40,514 bases of DNA from a virus: positions 1-40,514 of IMG/VR virus record IMGVR_UViG_3300046007_001204; one strand, given 5' to 3'. Shown piece after piece: positions 22,752 to 31,255 of the stretch. Every line of letters begins with the position of its first letter. The first letter of the stretch is position 1. The notes beneath the pieces are model-generated. The model was not told the DNA's origin. It did not search any database and saw only the letters and a program-made list of their open reading frames with translations. A program made the position numbers and the translations under genes.

Positions 22752-24614
22752 TTACACAGCCTCAAACAGTTGTTTACGACTCGGCCCTTTGTAATGAATG
22801 ATCTTCGCGCCGTCATGTTTGTGTTCCGGCAGACAACCGATGATGTTCTCGGAGATCGCGTTCACATCAAACCGCTTGGCGTATTCTCTCAACACTTCTT
22901 GGTCGCCGTACCACTTCTTAAACTTCTGATCGAGCGAACCATACATATTCAACATTTCACGCCAAGGATCGCCGTTCTTCGTGCCCACCATACAGCCTAC
23001 GTATGGATACAGTTCGCCCAACGTCTTGCCTTCGTACTCATTGAACCGCAGCCCACGCTGCTCAATGTTGAAGACGGCATCTATACCAAACGCTCGGCGG
23101 CACAGGACAACCTCGCTGCCGTTGATAATTTCATCCACCATCACGCGATCTAAGAAGATCATGTCCGTGTCGATGTAGAGCGCGGGTTCGGCCAGTTTCA
23201 ATTCAGCAAATGCTTTCATGCGAGAGAACATCAAGTTCTCACGATCAACGGTGAACTCTCTGCGCTCCGTAATGCCCATCACATCCGGTGTATCTTTATC
23301 TGTACACATGATGACGTTGGCATCAGGGTTGTACCGCAGCAGCGACTTGACCATCTTCTGCGGATATGAGATGTCATCGCCTACGTGGAAGAACACAAAA
23401 TTATCTCGCACCCGCTCCAAATCGAAGTGCAGCATGTAATCCAACTCTTCCTTGACTTGCTGCAACTGCAAGTCCCACGGCGCGTTCATGTTCTCGCGCT
23501 GATAGATCTTGACTCCGCTGTACCACAGGCTTTCGTTACCGATGCGATTGTTCCAGTACCAAAGTTTGTTGGCATCAAGCAATAGAACATCTTTACCCAT
23601 CGCACCTGCCAGATGTACGGTCGCACACGATGGCGAGATGATGAGGTCGCACAAATCAATCAACGCAGCAACATTCTCCAGATCGAAGAACGTATCAATA
23701 TGCGTCGTGATTAGGTTTGGATGGTAGTCCCGTCCTTCCTCCTGCGCTTTGCCATACTGAAGATTGATGAACTTGAGGTGCGGCGTATCCAGTATGGGTT
23801 TAAATGCGGACAGCGGTACGGACTTGTGTGGCCCGATGACAGGAGCCGTGCTTGTCCATGCCAGACCAACGGTAAACGCATCGCCCAGATCTAACTCTTT
23901 GCACAACGCCTTTACACGATACTCATCCGCTTTCATGTATTCAAACGAAACATGTTGTCGTATGTCCCATACTCGCTCAATAAAGTATTTACCGAGAGAA
24001 GCGATAGGAATGTGCGAGTCATGCTCTGACATCTTGATCTTGGCACTGTGCGGCAGGAACGTGACGTTCTTGGCCTTGCATCCACGCTGTAACAAGTTAG
24101 CCAGACGGATGTCGATCAGTACAGTGACATGTTCAACTTCATGCGCCAACGCTTCGATGAGTGATGCGTACAGGATCTGATCACCCACACCCTGCTCCGT
24201 CCACACAATCGGACGCTTCAGCCCAAGGCCACGCTCCCACTGCGGATGCACGGTGGACAAACGCGGAGACTGAAACAGCTTACTACCCCATCGCCGCTCG
24301 TAACCTTCCCACCCTGCCTTGAAGTCGCCCATCTGCAAAGCAAGCAAACCAAGAGTCCATCCGGCATCGTCGTTCAACGGGTCAAGCCGGTCGGCAATCT
24401 CAAAATACTTTCTTGCAGGTTCCCAACGGTGCATCTCCCAGTGACACCGCCCCGTCTGTAACGCAGCGGCAGTGAACACAGGCAGTGTGACGTTGATGTT
24501 CTCTAGGACGCCAATCGCTTCGTCGTAATTATTTTTATCCGCAGCGGCGACAGCCATGTTGAACACCTGCTTGAACATATCAAGCAGGGTTTGCTGTTTC
24601 TTTTCTTCAGTCAC
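22752..24614 (-). CDS. Trimodular glycosyltransferase: TPR + GT-B + GT-A
   Basis: About 620 residues. Residues about 10-120 form TPR-like helical pairs (NNYDEAIGVLENI, RWEPARKYFEIADRLDPLN). Residues about 130-410 resemble a GT-B transferase of the heptosyltransferase/GT9 or O-GlcNAc-transferase type, with WTEQGVGDQILYASLIEAL and LCDLIISPSCATVHLAGAMG. Residues about 415-620 are a separate GT-A domain with VFFHVGDDISYP and a DTD metal motif (D482, D484) in ALYIDTDMIFLD. One protein thus appears to join a protein-binding region to two transferase folds. I prefer the GTG at 24614 (GGAGG eight bases upstream, GTGA overlap with the microprotein stop) over the GTG at 24689, which would run through the microprotein gene in another frame. 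Confidence 0.82.
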   Translation of the reverse strand: MTEEKKQQTLLDMFKQVFNMAVAAADKNNYDEAIGVLENINVTLPVFTAAALQTGRCHWEMHRWEPARKYFEIADRLDPLNDDAGWTLGLLALQMGDFKAGWEGYERRWGSKLFQSPRLSTVHPQWERGLGLKRPIVWTEQGVGDQILYASLIEALAHEVEHVTVLIDIRLANLLQRGCKAKNVTFLPHSAKIKMSEHDSHIPIASLGKYFIERVWDIRQHVSFEYMKADEYRVKALCKELDLGDAFTVGLAWTSTAPVIGPHKSVPLSAFKPILDTPHLKFINLQYGKAQEEGRDYHPNLITTHIDTFFDLENVAALIDLCDLIISPSCATVHLAGAMGKDVLLLDANKLWYWNNRIGNESLWYSGVKIYQRENMNAPWDLQLQQVKEELDYMLHFDLERVRDNFVFFHVGDDISYPQKMVKSLLRYNPDANVIMCTDKDTPDVMGITERREFTVDRENLMFSRMKAFAELKLAEPALYIDTDMIFLDRVMVDEIINGSEVVLCRRAFGIDAVFNIEQRGLRFNEYEGKTLGELYPYVGCMVGTKNGDPWREMLNMYGSLDQKFKKWYGDQEVLREYAKRFDVNAISENIIGCLPEHKHDGAKIIHYKGPSRKQLFEAV

Positions 24615-24727
24615 CAGTAATCCCTCCACCCGCGCTTCGCTGCCCAATCCGGCGGCGGCACGTGCGCCCACTCGTTCAGTCTGCGCCACTTCCAGTCACG
24701 TAGCATTTTTCTGAGCCAATCGATCAT
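24611..24727 (-). CDS. Trp-rich microprotein (38 aa)
   Basis: This gene reads MIDWLRKMLRDWKWRR, then LNEWAHVPPPDW and AAKRGWRDYW, with seven Trp in 38 residues plus many Arg/Lys. AGGAGG lies four bases before the ATG at 24727. The ATG overlaps the previous stop (ATGA) and its TGA overlaps the next GTG (GTGA), so both junctions match the coupling style of the whole block. Continuous coupling and the ribosome site are strong evidence that it is translated. A cationic, Trp-rich peptide could bind membrane or the neighbouring transferase; that is inference. Confidence 0.7.
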   Translation of the reverse strand: MIDWLRKMLRDWKWRRLNEWAHVPPPDWAAKRGWRDYW

Positions 24728-25365
24728 ATGGCCTCCTGCGAAACAATCTGAAGAAGTGAAAACGGAATGGAAATGGCTGTCTTCCTACCTTCACGTGGAT
24801 AGATCAGCATCCGTCCCGGTGACTCCAACATCATGGCATTGGCAACGCCCTTCTCCGTTCCTTCAAAGTCATCCATGACGAAGACGGTTTTATCGGTGAG
24901 GATATTGTTTAGCGGTTCAATGTCCTGCTGAGACAAACGTCCGTCGAGATAGACCAGATCGACCTTCAGACCCTGCTCGGCCAAGTCTTTGAACATGTCG
25001 TGAGAAGGACTCTTCGGGTACTGTGTTATACGATTATTGTCTGGAGCAATATGCAGGGCATTTGACATGTCGCATGTATAAATTGTTGCGAGCGAGTTTG
25101 CCTTCGCCATCACCAACGTAGATACACCAATGAACGTGCCCACTTCAGAAATGACACTGGGCTTGAAGAACTTCACTACCTTGTATAACTCAAACGCATC
25201 ATCCACCGGCACAGACCCGGTGTTGTACTCGGCTTGAGACCGCAGGGCTTGCTGATCCTCGACGATCTTCTCAATGCGCTCGTACGGGAAATCACCGACC
25301 TTCTCATCGATGATGCCCCACACGATCTCGCTGAGTCTTTTTCTTCCAATCTGTATTGGATTCAT
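24724..25365 (-). CDS. Class I SAM-dependent methyltransferase (Methyltransf_24-like)
   Basis: The 213-residue protein contains motif I ISEVGTFIGVSTLVMA, an acidic second-strand IYTCDMS, VDLVYLDGRLSQQDIEP and FVMDDFEGTEKG, the usual class I order. The Thr-rich GTFIGVST loop resembles catechol-type O-methyltransferases. It lies directly upstream of the Trp-rich microprotein and the trimodular glycosyltransferase, so it probably acts on the same glycan. ATG at 25365 overlaps the previous stop (TGATG) with GAGGG seven bases upstream. A GTG three bases earlier is a possible alternative. Confidence 0.8.
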   Translation of the reverse strand: MNPIQIGRKRLSEIVWGIIDEKVGDFPYERIEKIVEDQQALRSQAEYNTGSVPVDDAFELYKVVKFFKPSVISEVGTFIGVSTLVMAKANSLATIYTCDMSNALHIAPDNNRITQYPKSPSHDMFKDLAEQGLKVDLVYLDGRLSQQDIEPLNNILTDKTVFVMDDFEGTEKGVANAMMLESPGRMLIYPREGRKTAISIPFSLLQIVSQEAI

Positions 25366-25718
25366 CACGCTACCCTCAGCACTTCAACGACCTTCTTCAC
25401 AGAATTCTGTGCCGTGATGGTACTGTGCCTACCCCACATGTCTACGGCACGAGATGAGATACCACTGACCAGAACCTTCGGACTAAATTTGTCATACGGG
25501 ACTTCAACCATCTGCCCCGGCTGCATGTTCTGAATTAACGGTAGGTAATACGCGCTGATAGACCCGTGCGGATGTTCGCTACGACTTCGCTTACGCCTCT
25601 CCGGTCCAGCCAACTTTAAATCACCCTGCGAGTGTGTCGTGCCGTCCGGCATGACAACGATGAACTTCGCGCCTGTGGCTTTTAACGCAACCAACGAGCG
25701 TTCCAGAATAATAGACAT
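25365..25718 (-). CDS. Putative DNA-binding phage protein (117 aa)
   Basis: The N-terminal domain MSIILERSLVALKATGAKF is followed by a basic stretch ERRKRSRSEHPHG. The C-terminal part, SGISSRAVDMWGRHSTITAQ, suggests a winged or helix-turn-helix DNA-binding fold. I do not recognise the family. ATG at 25718 overlaps the previous stop (TAATG). Confidence 0.65.
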   Translation of the reverse strand: MSIILERSLVALKATGAKFIVVMPDGTTHSQGDLKLAGPERRKRSRSEHPHGSISAYYLPLIQNMQPGQMVEVPYDKFSPKVLVSGISSRAVDMWGRHSTITAQNSVKKVVEVLRVA

Positions 25719-26203
25719 TACGCATTCTCCCGAGCATTGATTTCACGATTCAGATACCACGCGGCCTTCTTCAGATCCTCAACAGGATCAGTCGCCTTCC
25801 TACCGGCACGGCTCACGTATTTAATTACGTTACCCAAACGATAGTTCAGATCCTTCGATTCAATAAAATCGATAGTCTCAACTCCACCGGTTTTGTAGTG
25901 CGGTGGGCTGTTGATGAGATCGAGCGCGTCTTTTGCGAATTGGGAATGGGTGATTATCTTTGCCGGTTTCTTCTCAATCACATCCATTGCCTTCTTCATC
26001 TGAAACAAATCATTGATCAGACGCGAGCGCGGACTTTTAAACACGGCCTTACCCGGCTTTTTATTCCTGTAGTTGCGCAACACAATGGCGATCAACGCAT
26101 GGCTGCAATTTACACGAGCCTTGATTTCTTTGACTGACTTACCCGCATCGTACAACTTGCGGATCTGTTCAGACTTACTCACTTTACCCTTGGACTTCTT
26201 CAC
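25718..26203 (-). CDS. HTH domain fused to DUF3310 (161 aa)
   Basis: Residues about 10-45 read as a Hin-type helix-turn-helix (IRKLYDAGKSVKEIKARVNC and SHALIAIVLR). The C-terminal about 60 residues match the DUF3310 pattern: PPHYKTGGVETIDFIESKDL, GNVIKYVSRAGRK and DLKKAAWYLNREI. DUF3310 proteins are widespread in phages and are sometimes annotated as nucleotide kinases without clear support. The HTH fusion suggests a DNA-linked role. GTG at 26203 has AAGGAG seven bases upstream. It overlaps the nuclease gene by 20 bases. Confidence 0.8.
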   Translation of the reverse strand: MKKSKGKVSKSEQIRKLYDAGKSVKEIKARVNCSHALIAIVLRNYRNKKPGKAVFKSPRSRLINDLFQMKKAMDVIEKKPAKIITHSQFAKDALDLINSPPHYKTGGVETIDFIESKDLNYRLGNVIKYVSRAGRKATDPVEDLKKAAWYLNREINARENA

Positions 26204-26480
26204 GACTTAACTCCTTGCGTAGGTTCTCTACGTTTGTTTCATCAATCACTAATGCGATGCCACCGGCTTTCCGAATGTCATCGAGGTTTTTCAACTGCAA
26301 CGCGGTAGGTTTATTACCACCTGCCTTACACTCTATACCATAAAACAACCCTCCTTTACAAATTAAAAAATCGGGAGCGCCGGAAGAAGCGAAACCAGTT
26401 CCCTGCGGCATCGTCCAGTACGCACCCGCCTCCTTTAGGATTTCCTTCACTCGTTTTTTAACCTTACCTTCCGGTGTCAT
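26184..26480 (-). CDS. VRR-NUC domain nuclease (98 aa)
   Basis: This is a minimal PD-(D/E)XK endonuclease of the virus-type replication-repair family. SGAPDFLI (D37) and YGIECKAGG (E50, K52) form the active site, with ALQLKNLDDIRKAGGIALV as the last helix and strand. Such enzymes act on branched or recombination intermediates. ATG at 26480 overlaps the previous stop (ATGA) and is preferred over the GTG at 26492. Confidence 0.88.
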   Translation of the reverse strand: MTPEGKVKKRVKEILKEAGAYWTMPQGTGFASSGAPDFLICKGGLFYGIECKAGGNKPTALQLKNLDDIRKAGGIALVIDETNVENLRKELSREEVQG

Positions 26481-26881
26481 GTGTCGTACCACTCCTCTGT
26501 CTGCATGGTCAGCGGCATCACTTCCTCCTCGGTCAGCACGATGTAGTAATACTTGTCATTGACACGCCACCCCACATCCCTGAACTGTTCTGGACATTCC
26601 TGCTTGGATGCGTAGTACGCACCCGCTCGCAGTTCCCTGTGCTGCCTCTCCTTGAGATCAATCTTGTCCTTGAAGTACGGGCTATTCGTCGGTGGCTCCA
26701 ACGTGGCGATCATGGCCAACTTCTGTTTAATAAAGTCCGGTAGATTCTCACGGGTGAAGTACCTGCAACTTGTCGGTGCTGTCCACAACGTAATGACTTT
26801 GTTTGTCATACGTAAAGGTAAGTGGAAGGTGACCCCCATTTTTTCCCGGTTGTGATCTACGTACACAAACATCCCACTCAC
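26477..26881 (-). CDS. Unknown phage protein (134 aa)
   Basis: No family is recognised. The chain has beta-rich N-terminal segments (MFVYVDHNREKMGVTF), a central ENLPDFIKQKLAMI helix and a C-terminal YYYIVLTEEEVMPLTM. The GTG at 26881 overlaps the previous stop (GTGA). An ATG three codons in, preceded by AGTGGG, is an alternative. It follows the MoxR/VWA module in the same operon. Confidence 0.6.
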   Translation of the reverse strand: MSGMFVYVDHNREKMGVTFHLPLRMTNKVITLWTAPTSCRYFTRENLPDFIKQKLAMIATLEPPTNSPYFKDKIDLKERQHRELRAGAYYASKQECPEQFRDVGWRVNDKYYYIVLTEEEVMPLTMQTEEWYDT

Positions 26882-27897
26882 GGCTGCTTATCCATCAGGA
26901 CAATGGATGCCTCGTTCCACCCAGACATGAAGGCCATGCCACCCTCGGCCCACAACTGAAACCCACCCGGAAGATCCGGCAGCAACTTGCTGTTATCTTT
27001 GTGTACCTTGTACATCATCAACTGCACTTCGAGTTCCTTGCGGATGTCATCAGGTATTTGTTTAAACGACGGATACCATTGCAGCGGGACGACGGGTTGC
27101 GCAAACGTGAACCTCTCCCAGCCAACGACCCCACCGTACGAGACGTAGTGATCAATCGCTGCCTGCATGGGCAGGGAACTTATCGCACCCACAATGACAG
27201 ACGGCGTGTTGTTGACCTTGCGGTAGTCGTACATCAAAAACCATTTGTCTTGGCTAAACATATCTCGTGCGGTTTTGAATGACTCGTTCATCTTGTCGCG
27301 CTGATCAACGAACCGTTTGTACGAGTTCTCCAACTGCGTAGTCATCGACTGACTGATCTCGACCGGGGCCATCTCCTTCATGAATACTTTCATCAACGTA
27401 GTGGCCATCTCGGAATCGACCTCGATAGTCGGCGGTCGGTATGACGGGTACACACTGCGGATGGTCTGCGTCAGTGCCTCAGAAACAATCTTGTTCGGCG
27501 TCAGGTCAGCCCGGTGCAACGCGCTCATCAGCGAGTCATAGTTCTCGCCTGCCGGTGAAGTAGTCAAACCCGTCGCATCTTGCTTGGCCTTGCGTAACTT
27601 GCTAGCCAGATACTTGGGTCGCTTGCTCTTGCTTTGCTCAAACCCTGTACCTGTGTCATGCCCCTCGCTGTACAAAGAAAACTTGTACGAGCCACCGGGA
27701 GTGAAGTAGACGGCTGCCACCATCATGCCCATGCCATTGACAAGATCCACATAATCACTGCCAATGAATCCCACCTTCAGCCTGCCATCGGTTGCATTGA
27801 TCGCAGCCACGACGATTGGCCATGCCTTGTTCTGCATGATGAACTTGCGGCGTTCATCGGTGTGCATACCATCAAAGAAAAAAGTATTCAGAGTCAT
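26878..27897 (-). CDS. Unknown 339-aa protein in the MoxR/VWA module
   Basis: No domain is recognised. The chain is mixed alpha/beta: an N-terminal YVDLVNGMGMMVAAVYFTPG, a Lys/Arg-rich segment near 90-110 (SKRPKYLASKLRKAKQ), a long central helical part near 160-220 and Trp/Pro-rich C-terminal segments. It begins one base after the VWA gene's stop with a GGAGAAG ribosome site inside that stop region. It is therefore tightly coupled to the VWA protein and is probably its partner or substrate, by inference. Confidence 0.7.
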   Translation of the reverse strand: MTLNTFFFDGMHTDERRKFIMQNKAWPIVVAAINATDGRLKVGFIGSDYVDLVNGMGMMVAAVYFTPGGSYKFSLYSEGHDTGTGFEQSKSKRPKYLASKLRKAKQDATGLTTSPAGENYDSLMSALHRADLTPNKIVSEALTQTIRSVYPSYRPPTIEVDSEMATTLMKVFMKEMAPVEISQSMTTQLENSYKRFVDQRDKMNESFKTARDMFSQDKWFLMYDYRKVNNTPSVIVGAISSLPMQAAIDHYVSYGGVVGWERFTFAQPVVPLQWYPSFKQIPDDIRKELEVQLMMYKVHKDNSKLLPDLPGGFQLWAEGGMAFMSGWNEASIVLMDKQP

Positions 27898-27898
27898 G

Positions 27899-29086
27899 TC
27901 ACTTCTCCACGTTGATCACGACGCCACTTGGCGGCGCGAATGATTGTTTACGAGTCACCATCCACAGGGTCGGTGCATTCACTGACCATTCAAACGAGTC
28001 CTCGACATAGCCATCGGTGAACACGATCACGCACTCGGCATTCACGTTGTTAGCCGCTATATACTCATTCACACACCCCACCCTCGTACCTCCACCACCT
28101 TGCGGCTTGAGGAGTGAAGCGATCTGGTTGTAGTTGTTCTCATCAAACTCCTGCTCGCCATGCACCATTGTGTCCCACCACAAGACACGCACCTTCTCCG
28201 GTGTCACGGTCTCGCAGATGCTCGCCAACTCACTGGCAAACTCGGAGAGTTGCACTTGACTGATGCTTCCCGACGTATCGATGGCGATAACAAGTTCACC
28301 CACAGTCTCGGAGTAGACACCGGGCATGTAGATCTCATCAGCCAACCGTCGCTTGTTCATGCGCTGCCATGTGTATTCGTCCTTGCCTCGCATGGTGCTA
28401 GCCAAGAACTCACGCAGTGCCTCACGCCAGTTGACTTTCGGCTCCATCAGATCGCTGATCGTCTTCGGGACAGTCGCTCCCAACTTGCCTGCCAGTATCG
28501 CGCTCTGCTGTAGTGCCTCGTTGATGTCACGAGACAACTGCTCACGCTGCTCCTGCGTCATGCCCTCAACAACTTCATCGCCATGCTCATCGAGCGGCTC
28601 GCCACCTCGACCACCTTTGCCACCCTCCTGCTCCTGCTTGAGATAGTCGTAAATCTTGCGGAACGACCAGTCGCGGAACATCGGGTCGTACAGTCCACCA
28701 TCGGGCAGTTTGCACAACTGCGGATCTTTGTTTGCCAGATCCACGATCACCTGATTCACGGCGTAGTCCATCGCCATGTTGGCGAGTCGGTGATTCTCCT
28801 TGCTCAAGTCACGACCACGAATCAAGTGCTTCATCAGGATGTGCAGGTTCTCGTGCAGCACCAGACCTGCCACCTCGGGATCGGTCAACTTGCTCATGAA
28901 CTTGCTGCCATAACGCTTGTTATAGCCATCGGTGTACGCAGTCGGGCACTTGCTCTCGTCCTCGACGACCGACGATTCACCCATGAGAATCACGCCACCA
29001 TACAAGCAAGTATCTTTGTGCCGGAGCAACTTGATGTGCGCTCGCTTGAGTCGCGTGTTCTGACTGTCGATGTTTGGTGTGGTCAT
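27899..29086 (-). CDS. VWA-like protein with N-terminal metallopeptidase-like motif
   Basis: Residues about 60-130 resemble the DUF2201 putative metallopeptidase domain, with HENLH at 78-82 preceded by VAGLVL and followed by a long helix. A Gly/Glu-rich linker lies near 165-180 (GGKGGRGGEP). The C-terminal VWA-like domain has a MIDAS DTSGS (D270, S272, S274) and a later CVIVFTDGYVED. VWA proteins act with MoxR-type AAA+ ATPases as metal-dependent remodelling chaperones or chelatase-like complexes. The matching ATPase lies 27 bases upstream. ATG at 29086 has GAGGG seven bases upstream. Confidence 0.85.
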   Translation of the reverse strand: MTTPNIDSQNTRLKRAHIKLLRHKDTCLYGGVILMGESSVVEDESKCPTAYTDGYNKRYGSKFMSKLTDPEVAGLVLHENLHILMKHLIRGRDLSKENHRLANMAMDYAVNQVIVDLANKDPQLCKLPDGGLYDPMFRDWSFRKIYDYLKQEQEGGKGGRGGEPLDEHGDEVVEGMTQEQREQLSRDINEALQQSAILAGKLGATVPKTISDLMEPKVNWREALREFLASTMRGKDEYTWQRMNKRRLADEIYMPGVYSETVGELVIAIDTSGSISQVQLSEFASELASICETVTPEKVRVLWWDTMVHGEQEFDENNYNQIASLLKPQGGGGTRVGCVNEYIAANNVNAECVIVFTDGYVEDSFEWSVNAPTLWMVTRKQSFAPPSGVVINVEK

Positions 29087-29113
29087 ATGTATACCCTCGC
29101 TTCTCCGGTTAAA

Positions 29114-30190
29114 TCAAACCAACAACTCGTAATTATCTTTGGCCCAGTTCATCACCACGCCATTGTTACGAGCGAGCCGCATGGTTCGCTTGGACTGCAA
29201 CAACATGGTGAAGAACACCGATTGCAACTCGGACGAACTGACTCGGTTCACGTACTTCATGAACGACGACAGGTCGTCTTGCGTCTCGATGGTGTCCACT
29301 GCGTTAAACATTGTCATGAACAACGCAGCCAACTTGTCAGGGATGGGAGTGTTCTCCGGATCTTTGATGATGCTCTTAACAGAGACCAACTCCTTCTCAA
29401 GGGACAGGAATGCAGCAAGTGACTGCGCTGCTGATGGACCAATCGTACCGGCGAGTGCTGCCTCGGTCAGTTTGTTACCCACCTGATCACGCTTGCGAAT
29501 GATCGGATCACACTTGGCATACGAGCGAGGACACAGGTACGAGTCCTGCTTCTTCTTGGGATTGAAGATGTACGGATTATCGTCCTGCCCATCATCGAGA
29601 TACGACGCCATGCTTCTTGGATTCATGGCAACCCATGCTCGAAGCAAAGGAGACTGTCCATTCTCGGTTGCCCATGCGAGATACTGCATAGCGTTTGACT
29701 TGCTCACGTACAACTTCATCACACGACTGCTGCCATGAGCGAGCATCGCATCACCGACACCATCGCTCGACAGGTTCGATGTGCCGAACAAATAACTGCC
29801 TGCTTCGATGGGCATGTCACCGACATACCGCTCAAGCAACGCTCGTGTGAAGATGGTCTGCGTCAACTTCGGAGTCTTGGCAAACTCGTCGAACAGCATC
29901 ACCTTCTTGCGACCGTTGCCCAACTTGAAGAGTGACGACACGTACAACTCCAACTGCCCCGTGTCCTTGTTGGGAACCCGCATGCCAATGTCCGACATAT
30001 CCATCACCGGGCAATCGATGTAGATGTAGTCGTACTCATCACCCAGTACCTTGCGCATCTCCTTGAGTATCGATGTCTTACCGATACCCGGCTCACCGAA
30101 CAGGATGGGAGTGATGTCCTGCCCATAGGCCAAGATCGCCTGCGCTGCCTCGTTGATGCTGATGAAAGTCTTGTCGTTCAAGTTACTCAT
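29114..30190 (-). CDS. MoxR/CobS-type AAA+ ATPase
   Basis: This 358-residue AAA+ protein has Walker A GEPGIGKT at 32-39 and Walker B KKVMLFDEF at 96-103. A sensor-1-like LFGTSNLSSDG follows, then MLAHGSSRVMKLYV, the layout of MoxR/CobS ATPases that remodel a VWA partner. DUF3150 lies upstream and the VWA protein downstream, completing a compact module. GGAGAAG seven bases before ATG 30190 is the same ribosome site used by several neighbours. Confidence 0.9.
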   Translation of the reverse strand: MSNLNDKTFISINEAAQAILAYGQDITPILFGEPGIGKTSILKEMRKVLGDEYDYIYIDCPVMDMSDIGMRVPNKDTGQLELYVSSLFKLGNGRKKVMLFDEFAKTPKLTQTIFTRALLERYVGDMPIEAGSYLFGTSNLSSDGVGDAMLAHGSSRVMKLYVSKSNAMQYLAWATENGQSPLLRAWVAMNPRSMASYLDDGQDDNPYIFNPKKKQDSYLCPRSYAKCDPIIRKRDQVGNKLTEAALAGTIGPSAAQSLAAFLSLEKELVSVKSIIKDPENTPIPDKLAALFMTMFNAVDTIETQDDLSSFMKYVNRVSSSELQSVFFTMLLQSKRTMRLARNNGVVMNWAKDNYELLV

Positions 30191-30229
30191 GATGCTTCTC
30201 CGTTAAATACCGTTACAAAAATCAAACAA

Positions 30230-31141
30230 TCAAACGCCGAACTTCGACAGGATGTCGTCGATCCCCTCCTGCACCACGACGCGCATGGTGTCTGAGTCAC
30301 GCAACTTGTCGATGGTCACGCCGTCGAGGAGACGGGCAAACTCTGCTCGTGCCTGCTCCAACTTGCTGTCTTGTGCCAAATTAAATTCTTGGAAGGTATC
30401 GATCAGTTCATGCGCACGATTCAGTGTTGACTCGTACAACTTCTTGCGCTTGATCTTGATCTCGCCACCCTCGGTCACGGTCTCGGTCGCACAGTTGGCC
30501 TTGATGGTCTGCATGATCTCGACCAACTGCTCCTGCTGTTTATTCAGGATGCGCTCGACCAACTCGCGTGCCTGCCTCTCGTAATGTGTGGACAAGTCAT
30601 CTGCCAAGTGCGATGCGATCTTGCAGCGGAAGTCACCCGTCGGAACCTCTGATCTGTACAAGTTAATGCTGAACTTGTTACGTATCTGCTCGGGCAGCGG
30701 GTAGTCCTCGCGTCGGAACATGTCACCCAGTGCAAACGCGCGGTTGCTGATGATCACCGGGTATGCCTTGATGAAGTCCTCGACCAACTGCTTGAATGTG
30801 TCCTCGTGATGTTTGTACTCCTCCATGAACTTCGGGAAGTCCACAGTCGGCAAGATGCGTAGAGAACCTGCCCAGTCATACGTACGACGCTGCATCCAGT
30901 TGTAGACGATCTGTCTGTAGTTCATGCACTTCTTGTGTTCAGCGCAGTTGGCGAGCAAGTGCTTCACAAACTTGCCAGAGTCACGGTCTGCCTTCTTGGC
31001 CTGCGTCACCTCGTCGCTGATCTCGCTGTCCTGCATGGTCGCAGTCCAGACCCGCACATCGGTGTGTACAAGCACACACGACGACGCAAGTGAGATGATG
31101 TGATTAGGTTTGTTCAGAAGATTCGTTGTGTTCGTAGTCAT
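30230..31141 (-). CDS. DUF3150-like protein, first gene of the MoxR/VWA module
   Basis: About 303 residues. SCVLVHTDVRVWTATMQD and the later SLRILPTVDFPKFMEEY resemble DUF3150 proteins, which are often found beside CobS/MoxR-like ATPases in phages. The second half is a long charged helix (ERQARELVERILNKQQEQL). The longest frame starts at 31213 but would translate the leader and palindrome. The ATG at 31141, with GGAGAAG seven bases upstream, is preferred. Its own promoter and palindrome lie directly upstream (31159-31255). Confidence 0.8.
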   Translation of the reverse strand: MTTNTTNLLNKPNHIISLASSCVLVHTDVRVWTATMQDSEISDEVTQAKKADRDSGKFVKHLLANCAEHKKCMNYRQIVYNWMQRRTYDWAGSLRILPTVDFPKFMEEYKHHEDTFKQLVEDFIKAYPVIISNRAFALGDMFRREDYPLPEQIRNKFSINLYRSEVPTGDFRCKIASHLADDLSTHYERQARELVERILNKQQEQLVEIMQTIKANCATETVTEGGEIKIKRKKLYESTLNRAHELIDTFQEFNLAQDSKLEQARAEFARLLDGVTIDKLRDSDTMRVVVQEGIDDILSKFGV

Positions 31142-31158
31142 GTCACTTCTCCACGTTG

Positions 31159-31179
31159 GTTCTGGGAACTTCCCAGAAT
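31159..31179. promoter_or_regulatory. Palindrome copy 1 in the leader of the MoxR/VWA module
   Basis: The core TTCTGGGAACTTCCCAGAA is a perfect 9+1+9 palindrome. It lies 49 bases downstream of the -10 box of its promoter and 17 bases upstream of the ATG at 31141. It could be a dimeric repressor operator, or an RNA stem-loop beside the ribosome site. Confidence 0.8.
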
Positions 31180-31227
31180 GTTGTTTGAATTTAGTTGGCC
31201 TATCGCCGACCACACTTCCACTCTAAC

Positions 31228-31255
31228 ATTATACAAGATAACTTAACACAATCAA
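31228..31255 (-). promoter_or_regulatory. Leftward sigma-70-type promoter 1
   Basis: On the minus strand, TTGATT (31250-31255) and a perfect TATAAT (31228-31233) are 16 bases apart. The predicted start is near 31221. It lies just behind the end of the 66-residue gene and drives the DUF3150/MoxR/VWA genes. Confidence 0.75.
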
